In this document: positions 5,458 through 10,158 of the stretch, in pieces
Layout: every line of letters starts with the position of its first letter
Numbering within the stretch: the first letter of the stretch is position 1
DNA from: Planctomycetaceae bacterium
GTDB lineage: Bacteria; Planctomycetota; Planctomycetia; Pirellulales; UBA1268
DNA length: 10,158 nucleotides
Direction of reading: 5' to 3'
Assembly: GCA_947453875.1 (NCBI GenBank)
Contig: CANGIH010000054.1
Span: forward strand, 1 to 10,158
The notes under the pieces: generated by a model
Told to the model about the DNA's origin: nothing
The model's database searches: none
Seen by the model: the letters and a program-made list of their open reading frames with translations, nothing else
Translations under genes and position numbers: made by a program

Positions 5458-6231
5458 TCAGCGGCAGCGGAAAACCCGGCGGGCGTTGGCGGTGGTGGCC
5501 GCAGCCAAAGCGCCGAGCGACTCGCCGCGGGCCAGCGCCAGGCAGCGGGCGGTGTGAACGACGTTGGCCGGCTCGTTCCGTTTGCCTCGGAGTGGTTCCG
5601 GAGAGAGGAACGGGCTGTCGGTCTCCACAAGAAGCCGGTCGGAAGGAACGGTGGCAGCCACCTCACGGAGCATTGCGGACGAGCGAAAAGTGACCATCCC
5701 CGCAAATCCCAGGTGACAGCCGAGGTCAATCGCCTCCGCGGCCTCCAAGGCACTCCCGGTGAAGGCGTGAAGAATCGCCATCAGCGGCCCCCGGCCCACG
5801 GCCTCGCGGATCATGCCGAGCACATCGCCAATGCTCTCCCTGGTGTGAATGACGAGCGGAAGGGAGAGCCTCTGCGCCAGACGCACGTGCCGGTCGAACC
5901 ACTCCCGCTGTTCGTCCCGCGGGGCATGGTCGCGGTACCAGTCGAGCCCGGTTTCGCCGATCGCAGCCACCCGCCCAGCCTCGGCAAGCGTCACAATCCG
6001 ATCCCACTCCCCCGGAGCGACCTCGTGGACGTCGTTGGGATGGATCCCTGCGGCAGCCACCAGCCCCGGCTCACGGCCGGCGAGATCGGCAGCCGCTTCA
6101 CTGTCTGCAGCTCGCGTGCCGATCACCGCCATGCCCGTCACACCCGCCGTCCTGGCCCGGGCGACCACCTCGGGCACCTCTCCGAGATACCGCATCGGAT
6201 CGAGATGGCAATGGCTGTCGAAGAAATCCAT
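5458..6231 (-). CDS. tatD: TatD family metal-dependent hydrolase/DNase
   Basis: TatD-type TIM-barrel hydrolase of 257 aa, the usual length. Characterised members are metal-dependent DNases (3'-5' exonuclease activity) linked to DNA repair or DNA turnover; the exact substrate here is not known. The metal-site residues are in place: H7 and H9 (DSHCHLD), E93 (IGETGLDWYRD), H129 (PLVIHTRES), H155 (ILHAFTGS) and D205 (VETDSPFLSPEP). Minor deviations are GIHPN instead of the common GIHPH (63-67) and HAFTGS in place of HCFSG. The ATG at 6231 precedes DFFDSHCHLD directly, as expected for the family, with GGTGG/AGG-like sequence upstream. It starts 30 bp after the preceding small gene, so the two are probably co-transcribed. 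The gene could equally be labelled ycfH-like. Confidence 0.93.
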   Translation of the reverse strand: MDFFDSHCHLDPMRYLGEVPEVVARARTAGVTGMAVIGTRAADSEAAADLAGREPGLVAAAGIHPNDVHEVAPGEWDRIVTLAEAGRVAAIGETGLDWYRDHAPRDEQREWFDRHVRLAQRLSLPLVIHTRESIGDVLGMIREAVGRGPLMAILHAFTGSALEAAEAIDLGCHLGFAGMVTFRSSAMLREVAATVPSDRLLVETDSPFLSPEPLRGKRNEPANVVHTARCLALARGESLGALAAATTANARRVFRCR

Positions 6232-6261
6232 GCCTGTCCACCGGGCTCGTGGGGCTGCTCG

Positions 6262-6705
6262 TCACTTCGTGGCCGCGGGAGAGGAGCCCGCCGGCCCGGC
6301 GATTCGTTGGGCGAGTTCATCGAGCGCGTCACCATGCTGAAGCGTGGCCTCGCGGGCCTCGCGGGCCAGACCGATCTCATCGGCGTCTGAACCGGCGTCG
6401 ATGAGCCGGTCGAGTTGGGACACCTGCCGATGGAGTCCTTCGAGCACCCGCGGCAAGAGAGCCCCGAGATCGGCATCGTGCGTCGCGGTGAAATGGATCG
6501 GGTAAGCGGGGCGGGGGGCGATCCCGCCCCGCTCAACGAGCAGCCGACCAGCACGGTCGGAAATGCTCTGCTGATCATTGACCAGATCGACCAGCGCGAG
6601 CTTGATCGCCTCCGCACCGGGAAACGTCCACACGCTGGCGGCAACGAGATAGGAGTGGAGTGACGAGCCGAGCGTGTCGATCAGGTCGGTGAGTGTCGTC
6701 GCCAT
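6262..6705 (-). CDS. Small all-helical protein of unknown function
   Basis: I do not recognise this 147-aa protein with confidence. It has no signal peptide or membrane segment. Its sequence suggests four amphipathic helices: about 5-25, 31-60, 77-103 and 108-136, followed by a short Gly/Ser/Pro/Ala tail. A Pro-rich linker (APRPAYPIHF, 63-72) separates helices two and three. The arrangement, with H17, D44, E58, H71, H76, D77 and H92 placed on helices or their ends, resembles a ferritin-like or Dps-like four-helix bundle, but no diagnostic ExxH pair is clear, so this is only a fold guess. Codon use matches its neighbours. The ATG at 6705 has AAGG 8 nt upstream. It lies 62 bp after nuoN and 30 bp before tatD on the same strand, so the reading frame is very likely real. 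Confidence 0.8.
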   Translation of the reverse strand: MATTLTDLIDTLGSSLHSYLVAASVWTFPGAEAIKLALVDLVNDQQSISDRAGRLLVERGGIAPRPAYPIHFTATHDADLGALLPRVLEGLHRQVSQLDRLIDAGSDADEIGLAREAREATLQHGDALDELAQRIAGPAGSSPAATK

Positions 6706-6767
6706 GGAGGACGCCTTGTGACGGGGAACGAAAGGCCCGGACGGACAGCCTGTCGATCAGGAGCGAA

Positions 6768-8420
6768 TCAGGAGGCGAACGCGCCCGCGAACCGCGCGAA
6801 GGCGTAGAGCCCCGACCAGAAGATGCCCAGCGATACCACGGGAACCACGAGCGCCGTGATCAGAGCCCCGGGGATCGACACCAACGGGAACGCCTCGGCG
6901 GTCCGCTCCGCGGGCGGCGGATCGAAAGTCATCACCTTGAGGACACGGAGGTAATAGAAAAGACTGATCACCGTATTCAGGCCGCCGATCACCAGGAGCA
7001 CGAGCATCAATGGCCGCTCAGCAGAGAGGGTGATCGCCTCGACGATCGAGGAGAAGACGAGGAATTTGGAAACGAACCCCGCCAGCGGCGGCAGGCCGAT
7101 GAGGCTCACGAGCACCACGCCGGTGGCCACCACGAGACCGGGGTTCGTCCGGATCAGCCCGGCATAGGAGGCGATCTCTTCGCTACGGAGAGCGTTCCGC
7201 AGGAGCGCCACGATCGCGAACGCGGCAAGGTTCATGAATACATAGGTACCGAGGTAGAAGCAAACCGCAGCCACAGCCGAGCGGGACGCACTGGCATCGC
7301 GCCCGGCGAGCGCCACCGCGGCGGCGACACCCATCATCAGGTAGCCGGCATGGGCGATGGTCGAGTAGGCGAGCAGCCGCTTCATGTTGGTCTGGCCGTA
7401 GGCCGCCAGATTCCCCAACGTGCAGGTGAGCACCGCCAGCAGTGCCACAATCCCCACGATGAAGTGACGGGTTTCACCGAGGGCTGCCAACTCGGCCGCA
7501 TGGGGGGCGGAGAATCCGGGGACGCCCAGACCAAAAGCGACCCGAAGCAGGAGCGCGACGGCGGCTGCCTTGCTGGCCACCGAAAGGAAGGCTCCCACCT
7601 CTGCGGCGGCGCCGGCAAACACGTCCGGGCACCAGAAATGGAACGGCACGGCCGAGAGCTTGAACGCCAGCCCGGCCGTCATCATCAACCCACCGATCGC
7701 CAGCGCCATGGCCGTGCCCCCCGGCATCAGCCCCACTTCCAGCGCCGACAGTTGCCGGGCCATCGTCGGCAGATGGCAGGTGCCGAGCACCCCGGCAAGA
7801 AGGCTCAAGCCATAGAGCATGATGCCCGCGGCGCCGGCTCCATAGACGGCATACTTGAGCGCCGCCTCGGAACTCGCCTTCCGTCCTTTGAGGAGGCCGG
7901 CGAGCGCGTACGACGGGACACTCGCCATCTCCACCGCCATGAACACCATGAGGAGATGGTTGGCCGATGCCATCAGGCACATGCCCAACGTCGCCCCGAG
8001 GACAAGCGTGTAGAAATCAGCACCATCCTCACGGTCGGGAATTCCCGACACCTTCGTGAACAGGATGAAGAGCACGAGAAACCCGGCAAGGAGCAGCCGG
8101 ATGTATGCGGTGAGCGAATCGAACGCCAACAGGCCACCAAACAACTCATGGCGCCCGGCGAGCAGATCCCCGCCGGCCACCCAGGCGCCGTTGTGGAGTG
8201 TGCGGGCGTCATCCATGGCGAAGAAGAGGGCGAACAGCACCCCGCCCAGTGCGACGAACGCCGAATCGAGCAGCCGTGCGACCGGAATCATCCTGCACAG
8301 CAGCAGCAGGACGATCGTTCCAGCCAGAGCCAATTCCGGCCTGAACAGCGGCAGCGACACGGCCAGCGTGTCGTGGAGCGTGGCGGAAAGGAGGGAACCG
8401 AGATTGTGGTCAGGATTCAC
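6768..8420 (-). CDS. nuoN: NADH-quinone oxidoreductase subunit N
   Basis: Antiporter-like, proton-translocating membrane subunit of respiratory complex I (550 aa, somewhat longer than the typical 480-500). Charged residues of the channel are conserved: E164 in MVFMAVEMASVPSYALAG (TM5), K254 in FKLSAVPFHFW (TM7), K284 in VASKAAAV (TM8) and K452 in GFVSKF (TM12). The motif NMKRLLAYSTIAHAGYLMMG (345-364) is typical of the Proton_antipo_M domain. The hydrophilic linker around 120-135 and the one near 496-510 may account for the extra length. The start is a GTG that overlaps the nuoM stop codon (GTGA), indicating translational coupling. It is co-transcribed with nuoM, and probably with the small gene downstream. 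No frameshift or missing key residue is seen. Confidence 0.95.
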   Translation of the reverse strand: MNPDHNLGSLLSATLHDTLAVSLPLFRPELALAGTIVLLLLCRMIPVARLLDSAFVALGGVLFALFFAMDDARTLHNGAWVAGGDLLAGRHELFGGLLAFDSLTAYIRLLLAGFLVLFILFTKVSGIPDREDGADFYTLVLGATLGMCLMASANHLLMVFMAVEMASVPSYALAGLLKGRKASSEAALKYAVYGAGAAGIMLYGLSLLAGVLGTCHLPTMARQLSALEVGLMPGGTAMALAIGGLMMTAGLAFKLSAVPFHFWCPDVFAGAAAEVGAFLSVASKAAAVALLLRVAFGLGVPGFSAPHAAELAALGETRHFIVGIVALLAVLTCTLGNLAAYGQTNMKRLLAYSTIAHAGYLMMGVAAAVALAGRDASASRSAVAAVCFYLGTYVFMNLAAFAIVALLRNALRSEEIASYAGLIRTNPGLVVATGVVLVSLIGLPPLAGFVSKFLVFSSIVEAITLSAERPLMLVLLVIGGLNTVISLFYYLRVLKVMTFDPPPAERTAEAFPLVSIPGALITALVVPVVSLGIFWSGLYAFARFAGAFAS

Positions 8421-10158
8421 CGGTCGCCCCCCAGGGAGAACGGATTGGAGGAGGCCTGGCTTTCGACGGTCACGGGGATCGCCACGGCCGGAACGATGGT
8501 CGCCCTCCCCCCCCTGTCATGGACCGTACGGGTCCAATCAGCAAGTGTCTCCACCTGCTTGTTCACCGTCGGCGTGATGTAGTTGAAGATCAACTGGGGA
8601 GCGACCCCGAAGACGATCGCGAGGACTACCAGCGGAATGGCGATCGCGAGTTCGCGGCGGGTCATGGGGGTGAGGTGATCACCATGGGGCCCCTTGTACT
8701 CCGCCCCAAGGTAGACGCGCTGGATCGCCCAGAGGATGTAGGCGGCTGTAAGGATCACCGTGAATGCCGAGCAGACGGCCAGTACGCGACTGTAGTTCCA
8801 ACTCGAAAGGGTGACGAGCACCTCGCCGATGAAACCGCACAGACCAGGCAAACCGAGGCCAGCGAAGAAGATCGCCACGGCCAGGGAGGCATAGAGCGGC
8901 ATGCGATTGAAGATGCCGCCGAACTCCTCGAGGTTGCGGTGATGGACGCGATCGTAGAGCACCCCCACCATGAAGAACATGCCGGCCGAACTGATGCCAT
9001 GGGCGAGCATCTGGAACATCGCCCCATTCACTCCTTGAGCCCACGCATCCCACTGGTAACCGTGGTCAGAGACAGCGCTCCACACGCCCAAGCCGAGCAT
9101 GACGTATCCCATGTGGCTCACCGAACTGTAGGCCACCATCCGCTTGAAGTCCTTCTGTGCCAGTGCGGCGAAGGCCCCATACACCATCGACAAGACCCCC
9201 AAACCGCACACGAGCCACGCCAACGAAAGCCCTGCTCCCGGGCAGATCGGGTAACAGATGCGGAGGATGCCGTAGCCGCCGAGTTTCAGCAGCACGCCCG
9301 CCAAGATCATCGAGATCGGCGTGGGAGCCTCGACGTGGGCGTCAGGCAGCCAGGTGTGAACCGGAAACACCGGCACCTTGATGATGAACCCGATGAGCAG
9401 GAGGAGAAACGCCCACGTCTCGAGCTTCATGCCCCAGAAGGCGTTGGCGGCGGCGGCGAACGGAGAATCGGCCGACTGGCCGATCTGGGCCAGGGTGAGG
9501 ATGTTGAAGGTATGGATCGGCGTGGGATGCGAGTGCACTTTCGTCAGCGCCTCCGCCCTCTCGGCACCCTCAAGCAGTGGGCTGACAAAGTGACTCGCCA
9601 GAAGCTGGTCGTCGGAAAGCGTGCGTACATCGCTGGCGAAGTACAGCATGAGGATCGCCAGCAGCATCAGCACGCTTCCAAAGAGCGTATAGAGGAAGAA
9701 CTTGATGGCGGCGTATTCACGACGCGGGCCGCCCCAGATGCCGATGAGGAAATACATCGGCAACAGCATCACCTCCCAGAAGACGTAGAAGAGGAAGAAG
9801 TCGAGCGACACGAAGACGCCGATCATGCCCGTCTCGAGGAGCAGGAAAAGGATCCAGTAGGCGCGGACATGCTTCTCGATCGGCCAGCTCGCAGCAGCGG
9901 CAAGCACCGAGAGAAACGTGGTGAGGAGCACGAGCGGCATGCTGATTCCGTCGACACCGAGCAGGTACTCGATGTTGAACGCACGGATCCAGGGCTGCTT
10001 GACGACATCCTGCATGTCCTTCAGCCCCGGCACGAACTGCCCGGCACCCGGAGAGCCGAAGATCGTCGGCACGGCCATCCAGAGCGAGAGCACAAAGACC
10101 ACGACAGTGGCGGCCAATCCGATCCAGCGGATGGTCTCATCCTTGCCCCGGGGGATCA
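8417..10158 (-). CDS. nuoM: NADH-quinone oxidoreductase subunit M, 5' end beyond window
   Basis: Second antiporter-like subunit of complex I. The frame stays open to the window edge (visible N terminus IPRGKDETIRWIGLAA), so the true start is outside; 579 residues are visible. A TTG at 10117 is internal, not a start. Numbering from that TTG: GVDGISMPLVLL (54-65) is a NuoM signature; E115 in FYVFWEVMLLPMYFLIGIWGG (TM5), K247 in IIKVPVFPVHTWLPDAH (TM7), K278 in LLKLGGYGILR (TM8) and E432 in CGFIGEV (TM12) correspond to the functional residues E144, K234, K265 and E407 of E. coli NuoM. QKDFKRMVAYSSVSHMGYVMLG (321-342) is conserved. Two unusual points are a hydrophilic insertion at about 172-202 and a polar C-terminal tail of about 40 residues after the last helix. 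The upstream neighbour is probably nuoL, but it is not in view. Confidence 0.96.
   Translation of the reverse strand, partial: IPRGKDETIRWIGLAATVVVFVLSLWMAVPTIFGSPGAGQFVPGLKDMQDVVKQPWIRAFNIEYLLGVDGISMPLVLLTTFLSVLAAAASWPIEKHVRAYWILFLLLETGMIGVFVSLDFFLFYVFWEVMLLPMYFLIGIWGGPRREYAAIKFFLYTLFGSVLMLLAILMLYFASDVRTLSDDQLLASHFVSPLLEGAERAEALTKVHSHPTPIHTFNILTLAQIGQSADSPFAAAANAFWGMKLETWAFLLLLIGFIIKVPVFPVHTWLPDAHVEAPTPISMILAGVLLKLGGYGILRICYPICPGAGLSLAWLVCGLGVLSMVYGAFAALAQKDFKRMVAYSSVSHMGYVMLGLGVWSAVSDHGYQWDAWAQGVNGAMFQMLAHGISSAGMFFMVGVLYDRVHHRNLEEFGGIFNRMPLYASLAVAIFFAGLGLPGLCGFIGEVLVTLSSWNYSRVLAVCSAFTVILTAAYILWAIQRVYLGAEYKGPHGDHLTPMTRRELAIAIPLVVLAIVFGVAPQLIFNYITPTVNKQVETLADWTRTVHDRGGRATIVPAVAIPVTVESQASSNPFSLGGDR

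Noticed and set aside
6693..8582. 629-codon open frame on the plus strand opposite nuoN
   Set aside because: Its translation is Glu/Arg/His/Gln-rich low-complexity sequence, the mirror of hydrophobic nuoN codons in high-GC DNA. nuoN on the other strand has full family motifs.
10115..10117. TTG as the nuoM start
   Set aside because: The frame remains open to the window edge with protein-like sequence (RGKDETIRWIGLAA), and the first NuoM helix would be cut.
1..10158. CRISPR arrays, insertion sequences, tRNA or rRNA genes, defence or biosynthetic clusters
   Set aside because: No repeated spaced units, transposase-like genes, RNA-gene signatures or cluster enzymes were seen by eye on either strand. 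The gene content is core metabolic, respiratory and envelope/flagellar regulation.

Overview
The window is high-GC bacterial DNA with tightly packed genes and little non-coding sequence. An LptF/LptG-type permease implies an outer membrane. A FliW-CsrA pair implies flagellar motility with post-transcriptional control. A CNHCPFVK-type thioredoxin-fold protein and Nuo-type complex I subunits add to a picture that fits the Planctomycetota. That placement is an inference from gene content, not proven by any marker here. No mobile element, CRISPR array, rRNA or tRNA gene was recognised.

Layout. Positions 1-464 (minus) hold the N-terminal part of a NarL/FixJ-type response regulator, cut by the window edge just where its LuxR-type DNA-binding domain begins. 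Upstream of it on the same strand are hemC (559-1515, tetrapyrrole synthesis) and comF (1568-2443, phosphoribosyltransferase-fold competence family). A divergent intergenic region of about 180 bp carries a good sigma70-like promoter that faces an LptF/LptG-family permease (2626-3756, plus). The plus strand continues with fliW (3972-4412) and csrA (4473-4745). A short convergent gap with a strong palindrome separates csrA from a minus-strand block. In transcription order that block is nuoM (5' end beyond the window), nuoN (4-bp overlap with nuoM), a small helical protein of unknown function, tatD, and a thioredoxin-fold protein.

How the genes work together. NuoM and NuoN are two antiporter-like proton-pumping subunits of respiratory complex I. 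FliW and CsrA form a known partner switch: FliW sequesters CsrA, and flagellin in turn competes for FliW. The fliW-csrA gap contains a perfect 7-bp hairpin whose hexaloop displays GGA, followed by three GGA motifs across the csrA ribosome binding site. This looks like a CsrA autoregulation site and is the most interesting observation in the window.

Most of the window is ordinary core metabolism and envelope biology. I did not find a convincing new defence, mobile or biosynthetic system. The long open frames antisense to comF and nuoN are best explained by high-GC codon bias.
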